64,000 bases of DNA, taken from Heterostelium album PN500. Lineage: Eukaryota > Evosea > Eumycetozoa > Acytosteliales > Acytosteliaceae. Under the pieces are notes generated by a model. That model searched no databases and was not told the DNA's origin. It saw only the letters and a list, made by a program, of their open reading frames with translations. Positions 13,064 to 26,221 of the stretch are shown here, piece by piece. Within the stretch, counting starts at the first letter, position 1. Every line of letters begins with the position of its first letter. Position numbers and translations under genes: made by a program. The stretch is taken from NCBI RefSeq assembly GCF_000004825.1, contig NW_008805067.1, forward strand, positions 471,297 to 535,296. The letters run 5' to 3'.

Positions 13064-14867
13064 ATGGAAATTGTACATTCACATTTTCAGCTTCATATTC
13101 ATAATCAAATGTTACCGTTTTCAAATCAGTCAACATATCCTGTTGAACAATATATTAAAGAAAATACCAATTTAAATATTAGCAACAATCAAAAGAATAT
13201 TCAATTAAATCAACAATTTATACAACAGCAACAACAACAATTTCCACCATTATCACCACCAGAATATTTAGATAATCAACCACTACATCATAGTAATAAT
13301 AATAGTCATCCAAATATTCAATCACATAATACTAATAATAATCAATTTCCAAATCTATCAACAACACCACCTCTTGATCAAAATTATCAATATCATCAAC
13401 AACAACATCATCACCATCAACAACAACAGTTTCCTCCACAACCATTTTATCATCCAATTAATTTTCCGAGTTCATCATCTAATAGTAATAACTATCAAAC
13501 ATTTACATCATCTACATCTCCAACAACTTCACCAACTTGTAACTACAATGTAAATACAAATTCACCACCCCAGCAACACCTACTATATAGTAGTAACAAT
13601 AGTGTTATACTAGATGGTAGCAATGATGCTCTCTCACTCAACAATTCTTCATCATCATACTCACTTTCACCACAATTGTATTCAACACCATCATCACCAC
13701 CTTTAAACTTGGGTACTTTAATTTTAAATCAATTTTCTCATAATCATAATCCAAACATCGTCAATCACAATAATAACTTGAATAATAACTTGAATAATAA
13801 TAACAATATACACAATATTAATACACATACATACAGTAATTTATCAACACCTAATTTAATATCATTATCATCAACAAATGATATATTACCAACACCATCA
13901 TCAACATTTTCAAATGTAACATCAACCACCACAACAACAACAACCACAAATTCAAATCATGATGAAACAATGGCACAATCTTTAATTAGTATAGCATCTG
14001 ACGATGCCAATCTTGAACTGATTAGAAAGAAGCTGAGCAAAGGTTTCCATGGTATGATCACCAATCTTTTGCCACTCTGTGAGGAAATAGACAAACTTCG
14101 CGGTGCCACCAAAGAGAAGAACGATAAAATGACTGAGCTTCACGAGAGAGTCAATTTAGTTATCAAAAAGATCTACAAAGAAAAGAAGAACAAATTACCA
14201 TTTCCAGTGAAAACCAACGAGAAAAAAGAGTAAGTAAATAAATAAATAAATACAGAATCAAAACTATTTATTAATAAAATTATTAACATTTTTTTCTTTA
14301 TTTTTATAGATATATTGATCTGAGGCCTAGAAGAAAGAGAAAGATGAATGTAAAATATAAAGAGAATGAAGAGGATATGCAGTGTCAAAGGTATGAACAA
14401 TTGTTAATAATATTAAAATAATTGTTGTTGTACCATGTTTTTTAATTTTAATCTTATTTATTTATTTATTTTTTTTCAGATGCGGTGTAACCGAGTCACC
14501 AGAGTGGAGAAAAGGCCCAGATGGTTGTAAGTCTTTGTGTAATGCCTGTGGACTCTACTATGCCAAAGCCAAAAGAAAGGAGAAAGAGAGTGCACTCAAC
14601 CAAATTCAAATGCAATCGGCATCCACCAACAACACTACCGGAACACCATTCACCGGTCACACTTCCAACTCCATCAATATTCACAATTTGATCAACAAAA
14701 GTGGTGGTAATGTACCTGCTGTAACAACATCAACAACAACAACAACAAAAACTACAACTGGTCGTACCGATTTAACAAATGCCACACCCAAAAGCAAACA
14801 AAACGATAATAGTAATAACAATAACAATCAGAGTAGTAGCGGTAGTGAATCAAGTGAATCCGAGTGA
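13064..14867 (+). CDS. GATA-type zinc finger transcription factor
   Basis: The exons are 13064-14229, 14310-14390 and 14480-14867, giving 544 aa. The first 300 residues are Asn/Gln/His/Ser/Pro low complexity. A conserved-looking helical region follows at about residues 305-385 ([20 protein letters not shown], then [20 protein letters not shown]). A basic stretch at about residues 394-400 (RPRRKRK) could be a nuclear localisation signal. A single GATA finger has zinc ligands C414, C417, C436 and C439 (CX2C-X18-CX2C) with the characteristic [11 protein letters not shown] and [13 protein letters not shown]. The finger is split by an intron between its first two cysteines. GATA factors of this type in dictyostelids regulate developmental genes. 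The Ser-rich acidic C-terminus ends at 14867. Confidence 0.93.
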
Positions 14868-15658
14868 AAACAATCAACAAAACAAAACTTATTCTTTTGA
14901 ATAAAAATGAATAAGATTTTAAAAATCAAAAAAAAATATTATTATAAAATTAAATTTATTATTATATTTATAAAAAAAAAAAAAGATAGGTATATATTTG
15001 GGTTATAATAATTCTTTTAAAACTGACCTAAAAATTAAATGAATGAACTGAATTAATTTGACTTCGTGTCTAATAAAATTTGTCTGTTTTTTTTTTTTTG
15101 GTAAAATTAATAAACCAGTTAAACAGTTCAGTTATTATTTATTAATAAATTCAAGTTATTTTATTTTTTTTAATTTATTTTTATTATCTTTTTTTATTTT
15201 CCTTTCGATTATTCAACATCATATCATATTCGATAAACACATCATAAATTAATAATAATATTTAATTTTTCCACAACACACACTATCAATCTTCATAAAA
15301 TCACATATTTATTTTACTTACGATTCAATTCTATTCTTTCTATTTTTACTCTTTTTTCATTTATTTATATTTTTCTATTTGAAATCATCAATAAATGTCA
15401 TACTACAAATCAAAGTTTTGTATAGATAATAAATAATATAGATAATATACAGATTAGTTAGTAATAGATAGATTTGATTTCATATTAAATTTGTGAACTT
15501 CTTCACCTATCACTTCATATTTCATTTGTAAATACAACATACATCTCTTTTTTATTTTATTTTATTTTAGTTTTTAAAGATATATATATATATAAGGTCT
15601 AGTTTACTTTATATATATATATATATATATTAATATAGTATATAGATAGGTATAAAGA
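14868..15658. other. AT-rich intergenic DNA with TA microsatellites
   Basis: No gene is seen. (TA)n runs lie at about 15579-15592 and 15611-15630, immediately before the GT60 start codon. A plus-strand frame at 15058-15252 is Phe/Ile-rich and derives from T runs; it is rejected. Confidence 0.7.
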
Positions 15659-16946
15659 ATGCAATTTAAACCTTTGGTGATAGGTAATACTCTTTTACTT
15701 TATAATATATGATCATCATCGAATTGATCATTATTAGTTCAACAATGAATATCAATATTGATATTAATACTATTTGAATATTATAGCTTGTTTAATAGTT
15801 TTGATTGTTGGTGCGATTGGACATGTTTCATATTTTTATACAGATTTATTCACAAACAATGTGACGATAAGTGAAATGACATCGGATCAGCGAGAGGAGC
15901 TCATCCAGTCGACATCAAAGAAACATAATATTCGACCAACTATTTTCGTATCGATGGCGGCATACAGAGACAAGTTCTGCTCGGACACACTCAACTATCT
16001 ATTCGAGAATGCACAGCATCCAGAGAATGTATTTGTTGGTCTGGTCGATCAAGGTTCGGAACTACTCGATCAAGAAACCACACCAAAATATCCAGACTGG
16101 CCAAACTCTCATTGCTATCGCGGCTTGAATCTGCCGCCAGAACTCGTCAAGACAAACATCCGGCGTGTAGCAATGGAAATCAAAGATTCGGCAGGTCCCA
16201 CCAAAGCGCGTTACGAAGCGTCGCTACTCTATAGGAACGAGACCTACTACATGCAGATCGACAGTCATTTGCGATTCATTAAACACTGGGATACCTATAT
16301 CCTCTCGAATCACTGGTCGCTAAGAGACTTGGCGCCAGCCGGAAAGAATGGAATTCCGCGCGCCATCCTCTCACACTATCCACCACCCTACGAAGCCGAT
16401 ACGCCAGGACTTCCACACGACGATCAATCGCAAGTTCCCAAGCTGTGTAAGGCGGTGTTTAACGGTCGTGGACTGATAACATTCAACGCCTACACACTGC
16501 GGGCAACCAAGATTCCCGCAGAGTCGCCATTCGTCGCCGCCGGATTCTTTTTCGGAACCGGTGAATTCCTCGAGACCGTTCCATACGACCCACATCTCCC
16601 AAATATGTTTGAGGGTGAAGAGATTCTACATACCGTTCGTATGTATGTCAATGGCTATCGATTCTTTGCACCGACAATCAATATTTGCTATCACTACTAC
16701 ACAAGACAAGGACAACCAAAGTTCTGGGAGGACAACAATAAGTACTGGGTCGATATGCAAAACAGCGTCGATCGTGCCAAATATATTTTAGGACTCAACA
16801 ACACAGAACTCGATCTTTCACAAGCGAAATATCAAGATATCGATCGATACAACATTGAAAACAAGACTTTGGTTTCAGAATATTGGAAACATTATGAAAT
16901 CGATTTTGAAAAGAATGAAATGAATTATCAAAAATGGTGCGATTAA
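15659..16946 (+). CDS. GT60 family polypeptide GlcNAc-transferase, membrane-anchored
   Basis: A 25-nt first exon (15659-15683) encodes MQFKPLVI and splices at GTAATA to 15787, restoring a proper ATG start and a signal-anchor helix (ACLIVLIVGAIGHVSYFY). Total length is about 395 aa. The catalytic domain starts near residue 55 with PTIFVSMAAYRDKFC and contains NVFVGLVDQGS, GPTKARYEA, the metal/sugar-nucleotide motif YYMQIDSHLRF (Asp-x-His in place of DxD), PFVAAGFFFG and FEGEEILHTVRMY. GT60 enzymes attach alpha-GlcNAc to hydroxyproline or Ser/Thr; the Dictyostelium members include the cytosolic Skp1 enzyme and Golgi forms. The N-terminal anchor points to a Golgi type II enzyme acting on secreted or surface glycoproteins. 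The catalytic exon is much richer in G+C than its surroundings. Confidence 0.88.
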
Positions 16947-17262
16947 TAATTGTTATTTTTTTTAATTTGAAACATTTAATGCATTTTTCCAACAATTTGT
17001 CAAAATCGATTGTCATATTATTAATAAAAGAAATATATTAAAAAAAATTATCAAATCTGGTTTTTAAAAATTAGACTAAAAATATGATCATGAACCGACA
17101 AACACCATTTATTAAAATTTTCTTGGTTTTGACACCATTTTTAAAAATCTTTTTTTTTCTCAGATTTTACAACTATTTTTTAATTTAAATAAAAAAACTG
17201 TTCATTTACATAATTGTATTATTTAGAAAATTAATTAAACATATAAATATATATAAACAAAA
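16947..17262. other. Short AT-rich intergenic region
   Basis: This holds the 3' end of the GT60 gene and the promoter of the RNA ligase gene. Only A/T runs are seen. Confidence 0.7.
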
Positions 17263-18663
17263 ATGATTAGTAATAATGATAGTATTGTAGAGAAGATTGG
17301 TTCGATTTCAATTGAAAATAATGATAAACCAACAACAACAACAACAACAAAAGAAATAAATGATATACCAACAGAATCTAATGTCAATGTTGATGATGTA
17401 GAAGAAGAAGATGCTCAAGATGCATCGGACCGTGTTTTGGCTTATGTAGAAAAGATTGTATCATTAGAGCCAATTGCCGGTGCTGATGTCATAGAAATCG
17501 CAACTGTCCTCGGATGGAAAGTCATCGTCAAGAAAGGTCTTTATGCCGTAGGTGATTTAGTAGTTTATGTAGAGATTGACTCAATCTTACCACCATGGCC
17601 ATATTTCATCAATGATAAATTAGATAAATGTAACTTTAGAATTAAAACTATCAAATTACGTGGTCAAATTTCACAAGGTAAGTACTTCATAGAGCAATCA
17701 AATCAAGTGAAATCAAATCAAATGAATGAAATGAAATCAAATTCTAATAATCTTTAAATCTAGGATATTGTATTCCAATTAAAGAATTATTAAATCATCC
17801 AAATAAAAAGTTGACACCAGTTTATTGTGTCGATGGTCAGGTGGAATCTGGATTAAAGTCAATCAGGAGATTGTCGGATCCGGTATTGCAAAATGGTGAT
17901 TTCGATTATTCTTTGGAAATTAAATCCAATATGACAGAGTTGATTGGTATCAAAAAAATATGTGGAGCGTGTTGTTGGTGGAGGTGGCGGAAGCATCTTC
18001 TCGGCCACTAATCGTAGTTTGAAGACATTCCCATCATTCATTAAAAAGTCAGACCAGCCAAGAATACAGAACCTTCCACTCTATCCAACAACCTATGCTC
18101 ATGTCGAGTTTGAGGTTACCGAGAAGTTAGAGGGTTCTTCAGTAACAGTATATCACTACAAGGGTGTCAACGGTACATGTTCTCGTAACTTTGAGCTGAA
18201 CTTTGAGAACTGCCAGAAGCAGTCGGAAATCAAAGATGTTCTTGTCGACAAGATGAAGTTGTACGATCGTTTGGATAAGTTGAATTTGAACATTGCACTC
18301 CAGGGCGAGTTCATCGGACCAAAAGTACAAGGAAATATTTATGGTATTTTAGAGTTGTGTTGGCGATGCTTTGATATTTGGATGATCGATCAAAATCGTT
18401 ATGCAACTCACGCCGAAAGAGTTGATATCATGGAGAAATTGGGATTACCATGGTCTGACTATGGTGTTCCATATCTCGGAACATACAAATTGGAGGGCAA
18501 GACTCTAAAGGATATCTTGGAGATGGCCAATGGATTCTCTCAACTCAAAGGATCGAAACCAAAGGTATTGAGAGAGGGTATCGTTTTCAAATCAACTACC
18601 GTCGAAAACAATAGTATCATTACATTTAAAGCTATTTCAAACCAATATTTATTAAAGAAATAG
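17263..18663 (+). CDS. ATP-dependent RNA ligase, one apparent frameshift
   Basis: Exon 1 is 17263-17677 and exon 2 17764-18663, about 437 aa once a frameshift is allowed for. After an acidic Thr-rich leader, an OB-like N-terminal region contains ADVIEIATVLGWKVIVKKG and LVVYVEIDSILPPWP. The nucleotidyltransferase domain shows motif I at EKLEGSSVTV (catalytic Lys about residue 259), motif III-like LQGEFIGPK, motif IV EGIVFKS and motif V ITFKAIS. This matches the Deinococcus/Naegleria-type (Rnl5-like) RNA ligases, which seal 3'-OH/5'-phosphate nicks, probably in repair or editing. At 17952-17958 a run of seven A forces a frame change: the upstream frame reads LIGIK and the expected continuation (KYVERVV) lies one base out. 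Everything after the change is in one open frame, so either the assembly has one A too many or the allele is broken. Confidence 0.85.
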
Positions 18664-18912
18664 AGTTAAAATAAACAATATATTATAATAAAAAGTGCAA
18701 CTATTCATTCAAATCTTTAATATTTATTTATAAACATTATCAAGCTTTTATCTAGATTTTTATTGAATATTGCTTATAGGTTGTAGGTTATTTAACAAAT
18801 ATGAGATTATTGTAACCATTTTAAACAAGTAGTTAAATTCTCAAAAGTTATAGTAGTTTTGATAATTAGATCCTAAAAAATTAATAGAACTCAGCAAAAA
18901 AAAAACACTTTT

Positions 18913-20769
18913 TTATTCTTTTTTGAAAAGAATCAATGGGTTCATTGGAACTAAAGTCTGTGGATAGTCATATCCAAATTGAATATGATTGATATTACGA
19001 TGAGTTTCATCTACACCTATATGATCAAGTGTTTTCTTTGAAGATTCTGGTATGACTGGGCTGAGAAGTAGTGCAATCGTTCTAATACATTCCAATAGTA
19101 TATACATTATATCGTTGAGTCGCATTAGGTCACCTGCTTGTTTGCCTGGTTTTGGTACGAGTGTCCATGGTTTTGTTTGCTCCACAAAGTTGTTGGTTGC
19201 ATAGGTAAAGTTAATGACCTCATAGATACCAGACTTGATATCACCGCATTTGTAATGTTGATTCACAAGACTTACGAGCTGCTGCATTTGTTCGATGATT
19301 CTCAAAGAGTTTGGTTCCTGTGCTGTGGCAGCGAATGTCTGTGACAAGCAAGTTGGCCATGCTCTGCTCGGATGTAGTGCTTTGGCTGTACAACGTGTCA
19401 CCAAGTTACCGAAAGTATCCGCGAGGTCTGCAGTGATACGCGATCTCACTTCGAGATCCGACCAATCACCGTCGTTCTCCAGTCCACCACCTTTCAGCAG
19501 GAAATAACGAACACCTTCGATACCGTATTTCTCGGCGATGTCGAACGGGCTGATCACATTACCTCTACTCTTTGACATCTTGACTCGCTCCACTGTCCAA
19601 TGTGCATGTGTAACTATGCTGTGTGGCAGCTTCAGACCTGTACCGAGAAGGAATGCTGGCCAGTAGATCGAATGAAACTTTAAGATATCTTTACCGATGA
19701 CGTGTGTAACATCGGTGTGATTCCAAGCAATGTCGGTACCGTCAGCAGAACGAGCTTTGAAACCACCTGCAACCGTCAGATAGTTAGTGAGAGCGTCTAG
19801 CCATACATAGATCGACTGTGATTCGTCGTTGGGTACTCTTATTCCCCAAGGTAATCTTGAAGATGGACGTGAAACCGAAAGATCTTTCAAGTGTGGAAGG
19901 TAAGAGCGTGCCTGTAGATTCCAACTCTCTGGATATAAAGGATTTTTCGATAGCCAATTGTCTATCGGTTTCAAAAAGTCTGTCAATTTGAACATATAGT
20001 TACTTTCACTGACCCATTCACAAGGATTACCCGATTCTATACTGAGTTTGCATGGCTTTGATACAGGGTTCTGTGGTGTAACCGGTGACATTCCATCTTG
20101 TACTTGATCATTGGTCAAAAACGCTTCATCCGATACACAATACCAACCTTCATAGCTACCTTTATATATCAGACCATTTCCATCTAATTTATTCCACATA
20201 TCATGAACTACATTCTTGTGTCGTTGTTCTGTCGTTCTAATATAATCGTCATATGATATACCGAATTGATCAAATGATTTCCTAAACTTTGTTTATTTGA
20301 TTGATTAATAATGATAATTCAAATGATATCATTATATTAAATGATTACCTACAACACCAGATATTTCATCACAATAAACAATATTATCTTTTTGAGCTTT
20401 CTTTGCAGCATCTTGTACTTTTTGACCGTGTTCATCGGTACCGGTCATGTAGAGTACTTTATCATTGCAGAATCTGTTCCATCTAGCTATGGCATCACCC
20501 AATACCGATGTATAGAGATGACCTATGTGTGGTGTACCATTAACATAGAATATAGGTGTTGTTATTAATTTATTATTCAATTGATGACTGCTGTTGTTAT
20601 GACTGCTACTATAGTTATCATTTATTTTGTTGTGATTACTGTTGTTGTTGTGGTTGTTATTGATAGTATCTGAATGATTGATTGATGTTGAAGTATAAAA
20701 TGATTGACATCTAACAGTTTGATAATAGCTAGTTAAATATCTGTTTGTAATTCTATGGATATTTAACAT
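18913..20769 (-). CDS. mmetS: Mitochondrial methionyl-tRNA synthetase
   Basis: Two exons, 20769-20353 and 20286-18913, sum to 1791 nt (596 aa), the usual size of the single-domain mitochondrial enzyme. The start supplies a Ser/Arg/Tyr-rich presequence followed by an Asn-rich tract, suited to mitochondrial import. The Rossmann fold begins at ITTPIFYVNGTPHIGHLYTS (HIGH at residues 81-84). The connective region has GWYCVSDEAFL, then QSIYVWLDALTNYL and HVIGKDILKFHSIYWPAFL, with KMSKSRGN at about 375-382. The helical anticodon-binding domain includes WTLVPKP. The enzyme charges tRNA-Met with methionine. The acceptor was chosen to give ISGVFRKSFDQFGI across the junction, as in related enzymes. Confidence 0.94.
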
Positions 20770-21390
20770 GTTTAATCAAAAATCTTAGATTAAAAACAAA
20801 TAGTGAATTACAATTTTATGAATGAAAAATTGGGAATGAAGTTCATTTTTCTCAAATTTTAAATATTTGACGGATGTATCTATGAAATAAATCACTTAAA
20901 ATAAGAATCAATTTATTTATTAAGAAAGACTTTTTTTTTTTTTATAATTTAATTTTATTTCTCTTTGTTTATCTATTATTATAATTAGTTTCTCTAGAGT
21001 TTCTATACAGATTTATTTTCGAGAGAAGAAGATAAACAAAGACTTGCAAGATATTGTTTATAAGTATGTAAAATATCTAATAGGTAATAAAAGGTATAAT
21101 TTTAATATTTTTTTTATGAATAAGGTTTCAGACTATATACGATTGAATTGTTGAAAATTGTATGACAAAGGATTACTATTCAGATCAGCACCAACTAGAA
21201 CATTAACAAAGACTATTTTTTTCCTCTACTCTGAAGTATCAATAAAAGACATATATAATCGAAACAACAATTAGGCTAAAGGTCGATGCTATTATTCTAT
21301 AGATCGTAGGATTTCAATTTGGTGCCTTTAGCGTAAACTTTTAAAATAAATCTCAAAATTTATAAATACACAATTTAATCATATTATTTC
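20770..21390. other. AT-rich intergenic region
   Basis: No gene is recognised between the synthetase start and the 3' end of the first ComC-like copy. Only T runs and short A/T repeats are seen. Confidence 0.65.
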
Positions 21391-24300
21391 TTAATTTTTA
21401 TTTACGAAACTCTTCATTTTAATTGCGATGTTTGAATATTTTACTTTTGGAATGATGACAATGAGTGCAACAACTATGATACAAAACGCAACACAACCAA
21501 CAACAATTCCAATGATTATTGCTTTGCTTAATCCACCATTGTCAGTGTGTTCGTTACATTGTGATGATTGAAGTGGATCTGAATCAATGAGCATCGAAAA
21601 GTCTGGATCTAAGCGTAGCAATATTATCGAAATTGGGAATGTTGATTCCAATATAAGTTTGGAGTTGTGATGATGTGTCTTTCGTCTCGAATTCGGAATC
21701 CAATAATGTGTTTGAAATGATAGTTGTGAATCCATCGATCTCTGCAACATCAAGGAACTTTCCATAAAGTGATTGTTGATCGATATTCAACTTTATCCAT
21801 TGAATGTTTTTGGTATCATTGTTGAATGATTTCAATGAACATGATGATGAACTTGTTCCAATGGTTGCTGACATAACCAATTGTAATGTATTGAGTTTAC
21901 TTGTAAAGTTGAATGTTGAAAGATTGATTGTATATTTAATGGTTGATGGAAGCATGATCAATTCTTTGTTTGCAAATGTGATTTCTGTTTCTTTTGTAAA
22001 GTATTCAATGTTAACCGATACATTGGTAACCAATGGAATCTCATTTGTATATCGATAAGATAATCTGGTGTCATCTGATGAATTGAGTTCGTGTCCAATT
22101 CTGAAGTAAATATGTCTTGATGACTTGACCGGTTTCTGACAATTCTCTCAATGAATGAATTGAAATATTACTGAAAATATCTTTGGTATCAATGACATTG
22201 GTGGCTGATGGTTGATCGGGGTTGTGTGATTGGTGGTGGACCCATTGTGATTCTGGAATTACAATCTGGACCACTCCAAAGTGAATTACATTTGCACTCT
22301 CCTGTTGAAGTCTGACAGACTCCATTATTTGAACACTGTGGTGTACCTGGACAGTTAAGTGCTGGCAGAGTTGGTCTTTTTGGATTGGGTGCAACATATT
22401 TATATATTATCAATTCATTGGATGATGTTGTATTGACAACGATTTTAACTTTAATATAGGAAGAGAGAATTTCGGTTGTCTTAATTTGGAGTATAGATGA
22501 AGATCTGAAAATAATAAAGATAGATTGGTATCCTTTTCCATCATTATAATCGATTTGACATGTTACACTATCATTATCCAAACCCATTCTTTTTCCATAG
22601 ATATAAAGATTTCCACCATTTGTATATAGCCTATCACTTGATTCCAAAACTGGCGTATCCAAACTGAATTCTGTTTTAAGTAAATATGGTTGAGATCGTC
22701 GCTCCAACTCTGAAGTAGAAATTCCACCAAAATTGAAATGGTTGTCGACAATACCATATATAGAGAGTAATATTGTACCTTTAATTCCAAATCCAAAAGG
22801 AAGCTGTCCATCCACGGTGTAGGTTGCCAATAATCCATCTGGTGTGATAGAATCAAAATTTGATTTCATACTAAAAACCTTTCCGAAATAATCCATGAAA
22901 TATAGATTTGGGTTATTCTTGAAAAGTGTAGAAATACCAGAGTAATCATCGGTGACTGTGAAATTGGCTGAGAATCTTCTATCATTAGATCCAACATCGA
23001 TGATCAGAGGAGAGTTAATATTAAACTCTATTAATTTTGGTGGGTAAATATCTTGTGTCATCGAACAAATAACTTGGATACTGAGTAATGATTCTGTTGT
23101 TGGATTTCCATATAGTTTATAGAATGGGTTTATTGCTTGAGGAGTTGATACATCATTAATATCGTTGGCAACTGAAGTGGCAAGATTCCCAAGATAATCA
23201 AAAAGAACAAAATGGATTCGATAGGTTGATGTTCGACAATTTCCATTGATTGGGACCGTGATAGAATATTCTCCATTGAATTCATTTCCCTTAATGGCAT
23301 TGAAAACACTGAAACTGATATTATATGGAATTGGATCCAAGTCTGAATAAATTAGCGCATATCCATTGTAAAATCCACTTGGCTCATCGGTGATTGTGAA
23401 ATTCCATCCAATATTCATTGTTTCTGAATCACCAATATTTATCAAACCTTTTGGATATTGAATGATATTATTAATTACAGGTCCCATTTCATCAGCATCT
23501 AATGTTTTTAAAATTTTAAAATGTTAATAAAACTAAACAAATGTATAAATATAAAATAAATAATACTAACATTTTGAGGTGACATTTAAAAGAGCATCAT
23601 TTCCAAACTTCATATTGATCATTGACGATGGAATTGGATTTGGTGCTGATGTCAAATTATAAGATAGTGATCTTGTGAAAAGTTTCTCTCTTAGGACGAT
23701 TGGGATGTTGAATAGCTTGGTAGTTTCGTTGAAATATCCTGTAAAAATATTATCTTGATTGATAGTATCTTGATAATATGAATAATATGATATATAGATA
23801 GATGGTGTATCCGATGGATTGGCATTGGTATAGTTAAATACTAATACGGTTTTACCTGGTCCGTTCGAAACATCAATATTGTTTGGTTCAAAACTCCATC
23901 TTTCCAAATCATCTATTGTTATTCGAGCTAAATAATATACATATTCGATATTAATAATATGAATAAATATGGTAAATAGAAACTTTACTTACTTAAGAAT
24001 GAAGGAGTAGAAGGAATATTTTTCATATTTAAATTAATTAAATTATAATTTACAGGTAGAGATATGATATCAGATCCAAATGAATACAACGAAGGATTTT
24101 TGGATGAATATTTGTAGTCAATGATAGTTTCGACAGTGCCATTATAAAAGTCTCCGTATATCATATTTGAAATATCAATCATCTGGTTGTAGATATAAAT
24201 TTTCCTTATTGGTACAATCTTTGATTGATATGATAATCGTAAAACAAACTTATTATTAACCAAAGGAATCATTGTGATGTCTGAAATATGTGTATAAAAA

Positions 24301-25865
24301 GTTATCAAACCTAAAATAAAAAAAAAATGTGAGTTAAAATATTTTCTTTTTTTTTAAACAATTACTTACCAGTATTATTAGTATTATTGTCCCAACGTTC
24401 GAAATCAAATTTATTGAAAGATCTAAATGTGTTATAGGTAGTATATAAATTCAGAGATGTAATATTACTACTCAATGCTCTGGTATAATATTTATCGACC
24501 ATTGATTCCAAAGTGAATGAATACTGGTTATTTAAAGATCTATATCCAAACGGAAATGAATATGAATTGAATTGTAGAGGATTTGTTACATAAAAATAGT
24601 CTATCTGAAAAGGACTCATGGAAATGTTACTGAGGATGAGTGAGAAAGTAAAACGGTAGATATCATTTGCAATATCTTTGGAGGTCAAAGATGTCATATT
24701 GCTTCCTGATGTTGAAAGTGTTTTCCAAGAGAATAAAAATTTCGAACTAAAACTTGAATCTTGGATGTTTAGATAATAGTCTCCATATTGTACACTTTCG
24801 GGTTTAGTGAAGATATTATAAAGACCATTGGCAGGGCTTCCTTTCACAGGGGTCAAAATTACTTGTACAGATCCTCTGTTGCATACAATCGAATTCAAAT
24901 TGGCTATCTGAGCAATCAAACTAAAGATTTGTGTCTTTGATTCTGTTATTCCGATTGAAACATATTGAATATCGGTAGTTCTGATATCTAGAGTTAAAAA
25001 GTGTTAATGTTACGAAAAATAAACAATAAAAATATAATACAAACTAGATGTAAATGGTAATTGTAATTGAATTCTAGGTTGACTGATCACTTCACCGTTG
25101 CTTGAAGTTATGTTAATTGAATAATTTCCTAGAAGCGTATATTGATTTTCAAATCGATAGGTTATACTTAACCAACCAGTAGGCATCCAGTCAAATACTT
25201 GAATTACACATGATGTCAATTCAGAGTAGACAACAGAACATCGATAACTTGAATCAAGAACTACAGTGTCGTTTTGAACATTTAATTTGATAAATTGTTG
25301 AAATTGAAGTGTTGCTGTTGTTGGATAAATCTGTGATTGCGAAATTATTTCACGTTGAACGTATGCTATTGATGATATGTATAAATGTTTTAGTTATTTA
25401 AAGTAGTTCAATCAAGATTTATTTACTTACGCAAACATTGTAGGGGTCCAATATTAATATCTTGAATAAAATTGCCGGCTATTTTCTGTGTTAAAGTTAT
25501 GTATGTTTGGCTAACTTCAACATTTATATATAGATAAAAGATAGTTGATGTTTCGTTAAAAATATAGGTTGGTCTAGATTGTGACAAAAGGGAACTAGAA
25601 TTGAAAAAGGAATCTTTTGGAACGACTATAGCTACACTTGTAGAGCAATTATCAACATTTCTTAAGGAATTATATTTTGGAATAAGAGTATTGTTTATAT
25701 TATTATAGAATGAAGTATCTTGAATTGTCGAACCTTTATAAAGGTTCAACTGAATAACTATGATGAAACAAAAAAAAATAAATATTTAACTTTATACTAT
25801 ATATTTTTTTTTAATTTTTAAAACTTACAACAAAATGTTAGAAATAAAATAAATAAATTATGCAT
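21391..25865 (-). pseudogene. ComC-like EGF/TIG surface protein, copy A (frameshifted)
   Basis: Seven exons are read on the minus strand: 25865-25829, 25757-25431, 25365-25045, 24987-24370, 24310-23993, 23927-23571 and 23498-21391. The first encodes a signal peptide (MHNLFILFLTFC). Extracellular beta-rich repeats follow, then a segment with a TIG/IPT look (YTNGGNLYIYGKRMG), a six-cysteine EGF module (CPGTPQCSNNGVC...) and a ComC-type C-terminal sandwich domain. One transmembrane helix (AIIIGIVVGCVAFCIIVVAL) and a short basic tail end the protein. Compared with copy B the last exon has three one-base insertions (near 22216, 22087 and 21610-21632) that break the frame between EGF and membrane helix. 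Together they add three bases, so the final frame is restored. Family members act in cell communication and adhesion during development. This is a recent pseudogene unless the insertions are sequencing errors. Confidence 0.75.
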
Positions 25866-26221
25866 AGATGAATATTCTAAAATATTTTAAAAATGTGGTG
25901 TTCCTATCTTTTAAAAGAATGATCAAAACAGTTTTCGAAAAATTTGATCTAGATATTTCGATTCCAAAAATCTAAAAAAAAATAAAAAAAATGAAAAATA
26001 AAAATAAAAAAAAATCTATTTTTTTTGTGGCTTTCTCCGATGCAGATCTGAACTCACCATCGAAATTTTTTTTTTTTTTTAATGAATAAACCATACTTAT
26101 ATTCTTAATCAACTATAAAAATTCTATCTATTTATCTGATTTTTATAAAAATCAAACAAGGTTTGATATTTTAATTTCTTTTTATTATATTAATCTCTAT
26201 TGCCCCACAGTCTCTATCATT
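25866..26221. other. Intergenic region between the tandem ComC-like copies
   Basis: This is AT-rich with long T runs, and no gene is seen. It must contain the promoter of copy A and the terminator of copy B. It is short (356 bp), as expected for a tandem duplication. Confidence 0.7.
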
